Assembly: GCA_036426205.1 (NCBI GenBank)
Contig: CM071569.1
Span: 284,895,119 to 284,959,118 of the forward strand
Source of the DNA: Ascaphus truei
Lineage: Eukaryota; Chordata; Amphibia; Anura; Ascaphidae
Length of the DNA: 64,000 bases
Direction of reading: 5' to 3'
Part shown: piece by piece, positions 1 to 11,037 of the stretch
Numbering within the stretch: the stretch's first letter is position 1
Layout of the letters: every line of letters starts with the position of its first letter
The notes under the pieces: model-generated
Database searches by the model: none
What the model was told of the DNA's origin: nothing
Seen by the model: the letters and a program-made list of their open reading frames with translations, nothing else
Position numbers and translations under genes: made by a program

Positions 1-336
1 CAGTATGTATAATCACAGAATACACGCATAAATACACCTGAATCAAGTGCTTCCAGCAAATATACGTGTGAAAAAATATATATGTATAAAATGTATAAAT
101 CAGTGATCATGGATATGAACAAATATGTCTAAATAGTAAAACCTAGCTAAATGCAAAGGTCTGAGCAGCGAAGACCCGGGCGATCCCTCCGAAGGGAGTA
201 ATGAATGGGATAAAATATAAAATATAAAAAGTTTCTACAACCTCGAGACTGTTGCACAAGGGTCCCTTCAGTGATGTCGTCTCTCCTATGACTCTGACCC
301 CTATAGGATCTATCCAGGATCCTCGTTAGTACATGG

Positions 337-1824
337 GAACAGGGAAAAGAAGGGGGAGCACAGGTAGAGGGATGGTATAGTGTGATATAGTGATATATAT
401 AAAGCCTCTAATACAACTATAAGAGAAGTGGTGGGAGTAATAAAAAAAATGCAAATACACTTACACGGCCTTGTGTAAATGCTGTCACATCAATGTATCT
501 TTGCGTTCTTCTTTCTTTTCTAGCCTATCTGTATTGGAGACGATTGCTCCGTGTGACAAAGAAAAGATATCTCCCCCCCCCAGGCCGCACTCACACTGGG
601 CCGTGTGAGTGAATGTAGTTATTTGCTGTTTTACACAACAGCGGGTTACGGTTCACCACTGGTATTTGCCACACTGCTCATACATGTGCATTGTCTTCTG
701 TTTGACTTGAGGGTGACACTTGAAGGAAGAGTTGCCGGTGAATAGAAGAACTCCACTGGACCTAAAATAAAAGGGACGAAAAAGGAGACACATCCACAGA
801 AGAAAAAGAAAAATAGGAAGAAAAGAAAGAAGAACGCAAAGATACATTGATGTGACAGCATTTACACAAGGCCGTGTAAGTGTATTTGCATTTTTATTAC
901 TCCCACCACTTCTCTTATAGTTGTATTAGAGGCTTTATATATATCACTATGTAACGGGTATTCTGTATGGCCTGACCCACCCAATCTCACATTGGCCCCT
1001 GTGGTCTAACCAGTCCCCATTACATGGTCATGTCTGGTGGTGCACCTGTTGGCAACAGGACTCCTGAGTCTCCCGCATGATGTTGTGTGGGGATTGCCAA
1101 CCCAGACAGGCAGCTGAGGTAGTGTGCTTGAGTCCTACCTATATCCAGTGCAGCGCCTCCACCTCACCAGGATCTCTGCGGCCGCAGGAAGATGTAACTG
1201 ATGAGGAACTCCTCTCTGGTGCCTCCTTCTGTGCAAGAACTTCACACCCACACAGCAAGGATTCGTTGAACTTGTGCATCTTTATTGTACTTTCGGTATG
1301 GGCTAACTGCCCCTCGCAGTGATTGACTCAGCCGCACATCTCGCAGTGTGATCCCTTCAAAGGTACACCCTCCCAATGGAGTGGGATCCCCTCTCCCCTC
1401 AGGGAGATCACCCCTGTGCCAGGTCCCTGGACACAGTATGGCGTTGACAGCTTGATGCTGAATGATATAGAATGGAACCACTAGTTACAGCACTAGTGGT
1501 CCTCTTTCCCCCAGGTCTCAACGCAGACCTGCTCCCTACTCCAACAACTAACTTTTAGCAGTGCTGTGCCTTATATCTTCAGGGGGCAGGCACATCTCTG
1601 ATGTCACTAACAATGGACTCAAAGTATGTAGCTCCTCCCCTCCACACATAGGGCACCTCACCAGGGTGTGAGGGCAAACCTCCATGATTACTGCTGGCAT
1701 CCCTGTAACTTACCAGGCCTTACTGCCAGCAGGAGAAGAAACTGCAGTCCATTTTACAGCATGGCTACAACTATATCACACTATACCATCCCTCTACCTG
1801 TGCTCCCCCTTCTTTTCCCTGTTC
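337..1824. repeat. Long inverted repeat (palindromic MITE) split by an LTR
   Basis: The left arm 337-520 is matched in reverse complement by 820-949 plus 1774-1824. The arms are about 180 bp and nearly identical, differing mainly in an A-run, with a spacer of about 300 bp. Removing 950-1769 and one copy of ACTA restores a continuous right arm. The ORFs read from the spacer are A/T-run artefacts. Confidence 0.85.
950..1769 (-). mobile_element. Solo LTR inside the palindrome
   Basis: It begins TGTAACGGGT and ends GGCTACA (TG...CA), flanked by ACTA target duplications at 946-949 and 1770-1773. The uninterrupted left palindrome arm shows the empty site. A polyadenylation-type AATAAAG is on the minus strand near 1280, giving the orientation. 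The first 330 bp match 42085-42438. No internal retroviral genes are present. Confidence 0.82.
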
Positions 1825-3215
1825 TAAATGCAAAGGTCCCAAGGAATATGGAAACGTTGGTAAATCCAAAGAATCCGTTATATGAATTAAGACAATATAT
1901 GCAATGTTAAGGAATTAATATAAGTGTTTTGTAGATCACTTCTGTTGTCAATAACCCAGAGATAGTAGATGAACTGCAAATCATTAAACTATTTGTGTAC
2001 GTCATATACTGTATGACTGACCCCTGCAGAGAGCATGACCTCGGAGCCTGCGAGGACGCCCCCCTCTGATCCCGCCCCCGTCACCCCCTAACACACATAA
2101 ATAAACACACCACAAAGGTTTGGAGGTTCAAGGGCCACGGCTTTATTTACACAAATAATAATAAACCTTGGTGAGTGCTACCCCTGCCAGCATAAAGGCC
2201 ATTGGCACCCCAACCATGGCCCGCACACCCACCAAGCCGGGGCGCCCGTTGGCCCGGCTGTTAAGCGATACTGGGCTCAGGGAATCACGCACAAATGACG
2301 CTGCCCACTCGCTCCCCACCTGAAGGCTTTAGGGGTTATCTGCATCATAGAGCCCCCGCTGGCAAGGTTACCTCAGGTATGTCAACATCAAAGTCTTTCT
2401 TTTATCCACATTCTGAAAGGGGGAAAAATACAGCATACACAATATAATTAAACTCATCTTTATCACACAAAGGGCCGGGTGGGCAGGACTTCCTTCCTGT
2501 GACCGGACTGTCGTCCCCCTCCCCGCCCAGTTTAAATACCCTAACCCCCCCCCCCCCCCCCTGGCATGGTGGGAAGAAAAGGGGGAGGGGGCCGCAGGGA
2601 GAAGGGAGGGGAAGCAGTATCCGGCCGGCCAGGACAGGGAAGCAATGCGCATCCTAGCGCTACAGGTTAGGGAACCCCGCAAGGGGGGGGGGTAGGTGGG
2701 AAGAGGAGGGAGCCTGGCCCCAGCAGTCATGTGACTCATCGCTGAAGGGCTCCAAGCTGCTATAGAATACATAGACATTGAATCATTTATAATACCATAA
2801 CGCTAGGTAGAAAATCAGTAAGCCAACGGGAAGCTATTGGAGAGGACGATGACGCTATATGAAGAACAGTGCCCAGAACAAGAACAAATGAAGCAAAATG
2901 CCCCATCTCCCTCTGCAAAATGTATTACTAGTAGTGTTACATAGGTGAATAGTCCGTATGTAGAGCATCACTCATTTCCAATGATGATAATGTATTGCAA
3001 ACACCACACATGATATCAATTGGATGTATATTTATCCAATTATATATGCGTTTAATAAATCATCACAATACAGTGAGAGAGGATTATAGGAGATCCTGAT
3101 AGATGGAATAAAGAACTCACTGGATGTGTCAACAACATTGACAGGATCCTGTGATTAGGACCCTACTCGCCTGCATCTAGTGTACTAACTATACAGTAAT
3201 GAATGAATAAATAAA
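1825..3215. other. Intron, no gene seen; GC-rich island at 2460-2720
   Basis: Nothing exon-like is recognised. 2460-2720 is GC-rich with long C and G runs (C-run near 2547, G-run near 2682) and CG dinucleotides. The minus-strand ORF over it is low-complexity and has no recognisable domain. 3000-3100 is A/T-rich. Confidence 0.5.
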
Positions 3216-3225
3216 AAATGAGGTA

Positions 3226-4612
3226 ATACCGCTATACACATACACGCCCAGAGAGGTAATACCGGTATTACCTCTCTGGGCGTGTATGTGTATAGCGGTA
3301 TTACCTCTCTGGGCGTGTATGTGTATACCGGTATTACCTCTCTGGGCGTGTATATGTATACCGGTATTACCTCTCTGGGCACGTATGTGTATACCGGTAT
3401 TACCTCTCTGGGCGTGTTTGTATGTGTATAGAGTGGGTGTATACCACTCTGGGCGTTGTATGTGTTATACTGTCGGTAGTACCTCTTGGGGTTGTTATGT
3501 GTATCGCGGTATTAACTTATGTGGGATAGTTGTATGCGGTCCTGGGTTTTTATCGTTATACCGGATACTCTCTGTGGGTTTGATGTGTATAGCCGGGTAC
3601 TCGTCTAGGGAGTTGTAGGGATAACGGTATGACCTCTTGGCGGGTGTATATGTATGTGTGGTTACCGGTATTACCTCTTGGGCGTGTATATGTGTATAAT
3701 ACTGGTATTATCCTATTATGGGACGTGTATGTGTATACCGGTATTACATTCGGGGCGTGTATGTGTTATACCGGTATTACCTTCTGTGTATGTGTATGTT
3801 ATCCGGTATTTATCTACCTCGCTGGGCGTGTATGTGATAGCGGTATTATACTCTCTGGGGCGTGTATGTGTTTACCGGTATTACATCTCTAAGGATGTGT
3901 ATGTGGTGTTTTTAAACGGTATTACCTCTCTGGGTGTGTAGTGTATACGGTATTACCTCTCTGGGCGTGTATGTGTATACCGGTATTACCTCTATGGGCG
4001 TGATGTGATAACGGGTATACTCTCTGGGCGTGTGTTGGTATACGGTATTACCTCTCTGGCGTGTATGTGTATACGGTATACCTCTCTGGGCGTGGAGTTG
4101 TATACGGTACATACTCTGGATGAGGGTCTTAATAGTACCGTCTGGGTGTGTTGTGTATAACGGTAGACAGCTCTGGGCGTTGTAGCTGTTATTACAGGAT
4201 TAACCCTCTCTGGGTGTGTATGTGTATACCGGTATTACCTCTCTGGACGTGTATGTGTATAGCGGTATTACCTCTCAGGGCGTGTATGTGTATAGCGGTA
4301 TTACCTCTCTGGGTGTGTATGTGTATACCGGTATTACCTCTCTGGGCGTGTATGTGTATACNNNNNNNNNNNNNNNNNNNNNNNNNNNNNNNNNNNNNNN
4401 NNNNNNNNNNNNNNNNNNNNNNNNNNNNNNNNNNNNNNNNNNNNNNNNNNNNNNNNNNNNNNNNNATACCGGTATTACCTCTCTGGGCGTGTATGTGTAT
4501 AGCAGTATTACCTCTCTGGGTGTGTGTGTATACCGGTATTACCTCTCTGGGCGTGTATGTGTATACCGGTATTACCTCTCTGGGCGTGTATGTGTATAGC
4601 AGTATTACCTCT
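3226..4612. repeat. 33-bp minisatellite with assembly gap
   Basis: Units of about 33 bp carry the core GTATTACCTCTCTGGGCGTG followed by TATGTGTATACCG. The first unit (3226-3262) is inverted relative to the rest. Units 3265-3430 and 4210-4612 are clean, while 3430-4150 carries many small indels and substitutions. The array ends in flank related to the hAT-like element at 26129-26514, whose interior contains a single unit-like segment. Confidence 0.93.
4362..4465. other. Assembly gap (104 N)
   Basis: A run of N inside the 33-bp minisatellite. True length is unknown. Confidence 0.99.
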
Positions 4613-4870
4613 CTGGACATAGAGACCTGACCGGCTTGGGGACCATGGGATTTCCCAGAGCAGGGAGAGAGCAGGGAGAGAGCAGGGCTGCTGCTGGGTA
4701 ATGCAGCCAACCAGGAGGAGGTGTCGAGTAGCCTGAGGGTGGGGCACGTGAGAGGAGGAAACAGCATAGAGCAGAGAGAGAGGTGAGAATATGTGTGTGT
4801 GTGTGTGTCGCAACTTTCATCATTGTGTCCAGTATTTGTTAAGAAGCCACCTGGCAACCCGTGTGTGTGT
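4613..4870 (-). mobile_element. Remainder of the element hosting the 33-bp array
   Basis: The sequence from ACATAGAGACCTGACCGGCT onward is a diverged reverse complement of 26129-26400, and includes a (GT)n tract at 4792-4808. This shows the minisatellite grew inside a copy of that non-autonomous transposon. Confidence 0.65.
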
Positions 4871-4984
4871 GTATGTGTATATATATATATATCTACTGTC
4901 CCACACCCACAGTCACTCCTACCAGCCATTGGGGCCAAGCACTGCCATATACTGCACTTATTCCCTCACCTGCTGTCTCTGTAA

Positions 4985-5140
4985 CTTTCCCACCATACCA
5001 CTTAGATTGTAAGCTCTCCAGGACAGGGATTTCCTTTCCTATTGCCTGACTTATTGTATTATAATTCCCTGTACTATATTGCCTCTTGTGTAAAGCGCTG
5101 AGTACAGTTGTGGGCGCTATATATACAGTATATTGTAATT
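4985..5140 (+). mobile_element. 3' part of a SINE-like repeat
   Basis: The phrases TAGATTGTAAGCTC, GGACAGGGATT and GTAAAGCGCTG are the 3' body shared with the MIR/CORE-like SINEs at 52862-53040 and 54541-54790. No A or B box is visible in this fragment. Confidence 0.55.
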
Positions 5141-5730
5141 CTTAAATGGACTGTTTATTCTGCTGCACCCAATCGGGGTTACCCCCTTCTGAAAACATTT
5201 CCTGCTATATCAGAGACTCGCTGTGCATCAAATTGGCTGAGTATTTCCGCATTGGTTTCAGTGTTACATCATGGTTATATCAGCGTTACGACTGCCTAAC
5301 CTCATGCTCCTCATATAGAGGTTGTGCGTACCAGGACTATTTTGATACAATTAATCTCAGCCACATTTTTGCATTCTTATACATGGGGATCACGTTTGGA
5401 ATCTATAGATTGCTAGGGTACACTCATTGTAGACACGTCTTTTTGTATCCCTTTTTGCAGACAGCTGGGGTTTGTTTTCTGTTCCATTGTAGGGGTCCCC
5501 TTGCACGTGTGATTGGGTTTATACACAGTGGCAGCATAATCGCTATCAGAGGAGTGAGGGATTTCAGGTTACCTACTTGTGTATAACTGGCCGGTTGACA
5601 TCACTCTGGGTACTTTGTTCCCAGTGTGACTCATTATTTTTCGTGGGTTCTTACCCGTATTTCGTCTATATGTGAGTCTAGCCCACATGATTTGTCCTTG
5701 ATATATTTATTATTTCAGGGGGTTTTCCAG
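5141..5730. other. Unrecognised; open frame of 146 codons without a known domain
   Basis: A plus-strand frame at 5146-5586 is Cys- and aromatic-rich and matches nothing I recognise. No splice signals, repeats of the frame or codon bias argue for a gene. Treated as chance or transposon-derived. Confidence 0.35.
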
Positions 5731-6124
5731 TTAATTTCCATGTGTCTTTGCAGGAGGAAGAGGCTTTCTCCTGGCAACCCTTCCAAACAAACCATACTTA
5801 TTCAGTCTTTTTCTAATTGTACGGTCATGAACTTTAACATTTAACATGCTAACTGAGGCCTGTAGAATCTGAGATGTAACTCTTGGTTTTTTTTGCAATT
5901 TCTCTGAGCATTGCACGGTCTGACCTTGGGGTGAATTTGCTGGGACGTCCACTCCTGGGAAGATTGGCAACTGTCTTGAATGTTTTCCACTTTTGAATAA
6001 TCTTTCTCACTGTAGAATTATGGACTTTAAATTGTTTGGAAATGGCCTTATAACCCTTCCCAGATTGATGGGCAGAAACAATTGCTTCTCTAAGATCATT
6101 GCTGATGTCTTTCTTCCTTGGCAT
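5731..6124 (-). pseudogene. Tc1-type transposase, N-terminal part, frameshifted
   Basis: The start codon is at 6124-6122: MPRKKDISNDLREAIVSAHQ is the usual beginning of Tc1 transposases of fish and frogs. A paired-type helix-turn-helix follows (GKGYKAISKQFKVHNSTVRKI), then the GRPSKFT linker and second DNA-binding half. The frame shifts at an A-run (T-run near 5887-5894 on the plus strand). The next frame continues PRVTSQILQASVSM and DRTIRKRLNKYGLFGRVARRKPL. The DDE catalytic domain is missing after about residue 130, so the copy is dead. Confidence 0.92.
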
Positions 6125-6437
6125 TGTGTTAACACACACCTGAATGCTCCAGACCAGCAAACTGCTAAAACTTCGGCTTTTATAGAGGTGGTCACACTTG
6201 CCGATGATCAATTAATCAAGGGCATTTGATTAGCAGAACCTGTCTGCTACTTAGCATCTTAATTCCTATGGAAGCAGTAAGGGTGTACTTGGTTTTTCAC
6301 ACATGGCTTCTCCATTTTGGCTTTATTTTTGTTAAATAAATCATGACGCGGTGTAATATGTCATGTGTTGTTGTTCATCTGAGGTTGTATTTACCTAATT
6401 TTAAGACCTGCTAAGGAACAGATGATTGTTATTATGT
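6125..6437 (-). mobile_element. 5' untranslated end of the Tc1-type element
   Basis: The sequence continues past the start codon as non-coding transposon end, with TTCACACATGGCTTCTCC and TAAATCATGACGCGGTG. The matching opposite end was not found near 5600-5740, so the element is truncated on that side. Confidence 0.6.
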
Positions 6438-6830
6438 ACTGATGGCGCCTCTAGCCGCACAGGGGTTTTACCTGGGCGGGAGGTGGCGGCTGGTGTGTGT
6501 GTCCTTTGGCCCGTCACTCCGCCTCAGGGCAATGAGAGGTGTGCGGGGGCGGGCGGGCCAAGGGAGCCATCTTATTGGCCTAAGGCGGAGTGACGGGCCA
6601 AAGGTCCAATGTGATTGCCCCTAGGGACAGGACAGACAGGCAAACACACATACGACGGTTTGAGAAATATATATATAGATATATATATATATATATAGAT
6701 ATATATATATATCTATATATATATATTTGAAATACATACTATTAATTTAACAACCTTCCTGCCAGGTTTGCGCTGTAGGTGCCTCTAGCCGCATAGGGGT
6801 TTTAGAAACTCGACTCCATCCGACAAACAA
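6438..6830. repeat. Inverted-repeat segment with (TA)n
   Basis: CCTTTGGCCCGTCACTCCGC at 6506-6525 is matched inverted by the segment ending AAAGG near 6605. Direct copies of GCCTCTAGCCGCA...GGGGTTTTA lie at 6446 and 6781. An A/T dinucleotide tract runs from 6667 to 6726. Confidence 0.6.
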
Positions 6831-7184
6831 TGAAAGGAGGATTTATCAAAACCTCGGCCGGGGTAAAAACAACAGATTTATCAAAGAAAACAGTGTGATT
6901 GAAAGTAATGTACTTTGATTAATATAACGCTGAACTGGCACTTTCATGTTACAGGGGAATTCTGCCAACGCTGGCCCTTTTTTCCCTATTTACTTGAATC
7001 GATAAAGGAGTCTAGGCAAAAAGTTCTCAAAATATCAGACAGGGAAACAATCCTCAAGTTAATCTGATTGGCAGAGGTATTATTTTTTTTAACCCATCAC
7101 TGCTAGAAATCCAGGAAGTGTGAACAATAGATTGTAGAATATACAGATCCGTATTGAAATGTGCGTTGATCTGCATAATGTATT

Positions 7185-7932
7185 TGTAGCCAGGGCTGGT
7201 TCTTGGCTACCAGCCTGCCCTCACTAGCAGTAAGCCCTGGTAAGAGCAGGCCTGCCAGTAGTAATCGTGGCTTTTCCCCAATCCCTGCAGTGTCCTTGAG
7301 TGACAGGGGAGGAGGTGGAACTAGGCCTGACATGCCCAATCATGGGTCAGACCTGGTGCCCTCCTCCTGGCTGTACTTAAGGGGGATTGCTGCCCAAATT
7401 TATGAATGCCTCTCCCCACTTGAGAGAGGCAGGTCACACAGCAGAGTGCCTGAGCATTGGGCTCCCTTGGGGGAGAGTGAGTGTGGACCTTTCCTCTGCC
7501 TCTGCTAGAGGGGCAGGGAAGAGCAAGAACAGCTGCGGGGGCCCTTGACCCGTAGTGGATATCCAGGGACCATCCTACAGCTGGGTAGACCACCAGAGAC
7601 TGCATAGGGCCGAGGCCGTACTGTGACTGCATTGCACTGAACAGAATAAAGCTGTTCCTGTTTCATATACCTCCTGCCTGGTGTGTGATCTTACTGGGGA
7701 AGGAGAGGGGATTGCTTCTATTGTAGGAGATCGCCTCCATAAATCTGGAGCCTGCGGAAGGAGGAGGCGCTGCACTGCTAGAGAACCACGCTGGGTATGT
7801 ACCCCAGAAACTTGTCCTGTGTCCCTGCAAACATCGGCGGACGACTCAGCCCTCCTGCTTACCAACAGGTAGCCTTCACCACACACACTGTAAAGGCAGA
7901 ATCTCTCGTCGGGTGGGGGAAACACCGTTACA
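7185..7932 (+). mobile_element. Solo LTR
   Basis: It starts TGTAGCCAGG and ends CCGTTACA, 748 bp, with TATT target duplications at 7181-7184 and 7933-7936. AATAAA lies at about 7643-7648, giving the plus orientation. The ends resemble the LTR at 950-1769 read in the other direction. ORFs inside it have no retroviral domain. Confidence 0.8.
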
Positions 7933-8034
7933 TATTATATCGAGACAGTTTAACATAGCAGTGAAGCACAGTACTGTATACGTATCATTATTTGTACGTT
8001 CTTTTGTCTTTCAGCTTCAGAACCAAAGCCAGTA

Positions 8035-8330
8035 ACCAGCCTCACACTGGCGAGACCCATAAGGTTGAACACAATGCTCTGTGAGTGGGGTTATTGGCTC
8101 TGCACTTCTTAACCCCAGGCTGTGCTGAAACGCTGTGTAGTACGGCAGGCAGAAGCTTAAAGGGGTTCCATGTCCAAATGGACAAGAAGCAAAAAGGTGA
8201 GACACCGAGTGCTCATGTGCATGTCATTACCCAGAATCCCTGGCTGCAGTGGAAGCACTGGACGCCAAGAGATAATGGGGAAGGGCAGGGTTGCAGACCT
8301 GTCTGGTGACGTGTGAATGGGCGCACAAGG
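8035..8330 (+). repeat. Dispersed repeat R1, copy 1
   Basis: Contains CAGCCTCACACTGGCGAGAC, GGCTCTGCACTTCTT, GTCATTACCCAGAATCCCTG and GCTAAGAGATAATGGGG-type sequence, shared with 19510-19780 and with 28430-28545 plus 30563-30750. Class not identified. No coding potential. Confidence 0.7.
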
Positions 8331-8796
8331 GGGGATCTGTATTTGCAGTTCTTTAGAAGAGAAGTGCACAGGACAAGGGAATACATTAAACAGAGATACG
8401 GGCAGTAACGCCGTCTTCAGGTTGCAATGTTCACACACGTTTTAGAAAGACAATCTCTCCGTACGATTGAGAGATAATAAGGATTGCGTGATTTTCTGTG
8501 TGTAAAAGGCTCCTGTCACAGTAATTATTTCCTGAATGCCTTCAAGCAGCCCCAGATTTCTATATACACGGGGCAAAACTATACTCCAGTTAGTATCTGG
8601 GATTTTGTATGACTTATGAAAGTAAAGATACATGATATATTCTGGCGTCCGCTGAATTACTCAGCACTGAAAACGCTGCGTTCTTTGTGTGTGATCATTG
8701 TATCGTTCTGACAGCTCACAACTTGTTCCTGTCCAAAACCGATGGGTTATAGAAGGATACGGATGGACTTTCTTGGGAGCGCAGAACGCTTTAGAA

Positions 8797-9085
8797 CAGG
8801 GGGAGCTCAAGTCCAGTCCTCAAGCCCCCCCCCCCCCCCAAGAACAGGTCAGGTTTTCAGGATATCCCTGCTTCAGCACAGGTGGCTCAATCAGTCCCTG
8901 CTTCAGCACAGGTGGCTCAATCAGTCCCTGCTTCAGCACAGGGGGGCTCAAATCAGAGGCTCGAGGTCTTGACTGAGCTCCTCATGAAGCCCCCTGTGCT
9001 GAAGCAGGGATATCCTGAAAACCTGACCTGTTTGGGGGTGGGGGGGCGGGAGGGAGGGAGAGGGGGCTTGAGGTCTGGAGTTGAG
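8797..9085. mobile_element. hAT-like foldback MITE (GCACAGGTGGCTCAATCAG family)
   Basis: The motif CTGCTTCAGCACAGGTGGCT occurs three times in direct tandem (8867-8950). Reverse complements of the family's arms follow at about 8993-9030. C- and G-runs replace the usual outer arms. Related copies with better ends are at 25095-25340 and 27301-27455. Confidence 0.75.
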
Positions 9086-9309
9086 GGAGAGGGGGGGGCT
9101 GCTTACTTTCCATGGAAAAGAAAAACATAAAAGGGGGGACAAGAAAGCAGCTACTTCTTAACATTTCCCTTAATGATAAACCAATATAACTACAGAAGTG
9201 ATTCAACGATCATCAGCGAGCCCAATGCGGTCTGCGACATGTGGTCACGGGCGATTAGCCGCCACTCATCTCACCGCAGGGACATCTCGCCTCCGGCCGT
9301 TTTGCCACC

Positions 9310-9935
9310 AAGGTATGCTCCAAACTTTACCATAGAAACCCCTAATCTTAACCCTCAATACTAAAGCTACCCCCTACCCAAAAATCCGTAACTCCTTAAC
9401 CTAAAACCCCTTACCCTAAGCCCTTTACCCTAAAAACCTTATCCCCTCCCCCTAATTCCCTACCCTAAAAATCTTATCCCCTTACCCTAATTCCCTACCC
9501 TAATATCCTAATCTCTTACCCTAATTCCCTACCCTAAAAACCTAAACCCCTTACCCTAATTCCCGACCCTATAAACCTAAACCCTTTACCCTAATTCCCT
9601 ACCCTAAAAACCTAACCCCTTACCCTAATTCCCTCCTATAAGTACCGAACCCCTGGACCCGAATTCCACGACCCTAAAACCGAACCCCGTACCAAGGCCC
9701 GACCCGAAAAACCGAACGCCCGGACACGAAGGCCCGACCCGAAAACCAACCTTACCCTAATCCCTACCTAAAAACCTAAACCCTACCTAATCCTACCCTA
9801 AAAACCTAACCCTTAACCTAAGTGCGACCCCCTAAAGACCTACACCCCTACCCTAATTCCCTACCCTAAAAACCTAAACCCTTACCTTACAACCCCTATC
9901 AGTAACCCCTTACCCTAACCACTAAAACCCCTCAT
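9310..9935. repeat. Telomere-like minisatellite
   Basis: Degenerate units of about 36-40 bp are built from CCCTAA-like words, for example CTTACCCTAATTCCCTACCC followed by TAAAAACCTAA. 9640-9760 and 9810-9840 are heavily corrupted. It resembles vertebrate telomeric TTAGGG only loosely, so it is an interstitial minisatellite and not a chromosome end. Confidence 0.85.
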
Positions 9936-10145
9936 GTTAACTTACCTTATTGGCAAAATGGCCAGCGACTGAGTGGCCAGCGGCAGAGCGACTGCGGAAA
10001 AGGGTCCCTCAGCCGCCAAATCCCAGCGGCGACTTGGCCCGCGGCGAGACGGCCCGGGACCAAATGTCCGATTTTCCGAGCCCAGTGTGTCAGTAAGAGC
10101 GGAATCCCACAATGCGCGGACGTACAAAAGGCTGAGCGGTCTTAC

Positions 10146-10324
10146 CTGAGGCACGTGACGCTGTCTTTCAGCGGCCCCTCGCCTGTGACCGCGTTCGCGC
10201 TGCCCGACAGGTTGCGGCTCTTCAAGGTCAGAGGCTGAGACGCGGGTTCGGGAAACGGGGGGATGGCGTCCGGGTCTGGAGTAATGATGTCTTCCACCTC
10301 ATACTGCAGCCGAATTTCTAAGGA
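10146..10324 (-). CDS. STXBP5L: STXBP5L exon SLEIRLQYEVEDIITPDPD...
   Basis: A 179-bp exon of 59 codons plus AG. It starts SLEIRLQYEVEDIITP, runs through a Pro-rich linker and NLSGSANAVTGEGPLKDSV, and ends TCL. It matches the STXBP5L loop EVRLQYDVEDIITPEP..PPFP...SLSGS.N. The likely acceptor is GTAAG|TCC (AG at 10326-10325), chosen because it keeps phase with the previous exon and restores the conserved SLE. A second AG six bases further in would break the frame. The donor is GTAAG (10145-10141). The next exon (VKTRPVR... in the family) was not found down to position 1. Confidence 0.9.
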
Positions 10325-10508
10325 CTTACCGGAAACGAAAAGCTTCATTATCATACGGCAACACATCTGTCAGTCTCTCCCCGCAACGCCTGTCATTCCA
10401 AACCCTGGCTTATTTATTATATGAAATAGTCAGAGTCAGTTTTCAGAGTCAAAAATATTCTACACGGTCCGCTTGGGGTGCTTTTAGGCACAACTCCCCA
10501 GCAGTGGC

Positions 10509-11037
10509 ACCTATAATATATATTATCTCTAACATGCAATGTCTTGTATATAATGTACAGGCATACCCCGCTTTAAGGACACTCACTTTAAGTACACTCG
10601 CGAGTAAGTACATGTCGCCCAATAGGTAAACGGCAGCTCACGCATGCGCCTGTCATCACGTCCTGAACAGTAATACCGGCTCCCTACCTGTACCGAAGCT
10701 GCGCGCAAGCGGGGAGACTATAGAGCATGTTACAGATGCATTATTTACATCAGTTATGCACGTATGTGACGATTGCAGTACTGTACATGCATCGATAAGT
10801 GGGAAAAAGGTAGTGCTTCACTTTAAGTACATTTTCGCTTTACATACATGCTCCGGTCCCATTGCGTATGCTAATGCGGGGTATGCCTGTATAACGCTGC
10901 TCACTTAATGTAACTATGTATTTGTAACCATGTATTATTTGTCTTAACTCTGTGCCCAGGACGTACGTGAAAGCGAGAGGTAACTCTCACTGTATTACTT
11001 CCTGGTAACGCATGTTATAAATAAATATTCACTAAAC
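10509..11037 (+). mobile_element. L2-like LINE 3' end, interrupted by a MITE
   Basis: The 3' tail ACTCTGTGCCCAGGACGTAC...GAGAGGTAACTCTCACTGTA ending in ATAAATA is shared with copies at 53213-53712, 56455-57770 and 59355-59868. In those copies the part around 10557/10890 is continuous. Confidence 0.85.
10558..10889. mobile_element. TA-flanked MITE (pogo/mariner type) nested in the LINE
   Basis: A 332-bp insert with perfect 14-bp terminal inverted repeats CAGGCATACCCCGC at 10558-10571 and 10876-10889, flanked by TA on both sides. Comparison with uninterrupted LINE copies (53560, 57630) gives the empty site. The CAG start and TA duplication fit Tc1/mariner-superfamily pogo-like elements. No transposase. 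Confidence 0.88.

Noticed and set aside
2368..2778. 136-codon minus-strand ORF over a GC island
   Set aside because: Low complexity (Pro, Ser, Gly runs from C/G homopolymers), no domain.
3185..4938. Plus- and minus-strand ORFs in the 33-bp array
   Set aside because: The unit length is a multiple of three and the frames cross the N gap.
5146..5586. 146-codon ORF as a candidate gene
   Set aside because: No recognisable domain, no splice sites consistent with an exon, Cys/aromatic-rich chance composition, next to a SINE and a Tc1 relic.
9310..9935. True telomere or chromosome end
   Set aside because: The array is short, degenerate, and has gene exons only 200 bp further on; sequence continues on both sides.
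10142..10366. Start codon at the upstream Met of the 10146-10324 exon frame
   Set aside because: Those residues lie in the intron; splice phase and conserved SLE..RLQY place the exon border at 10324.
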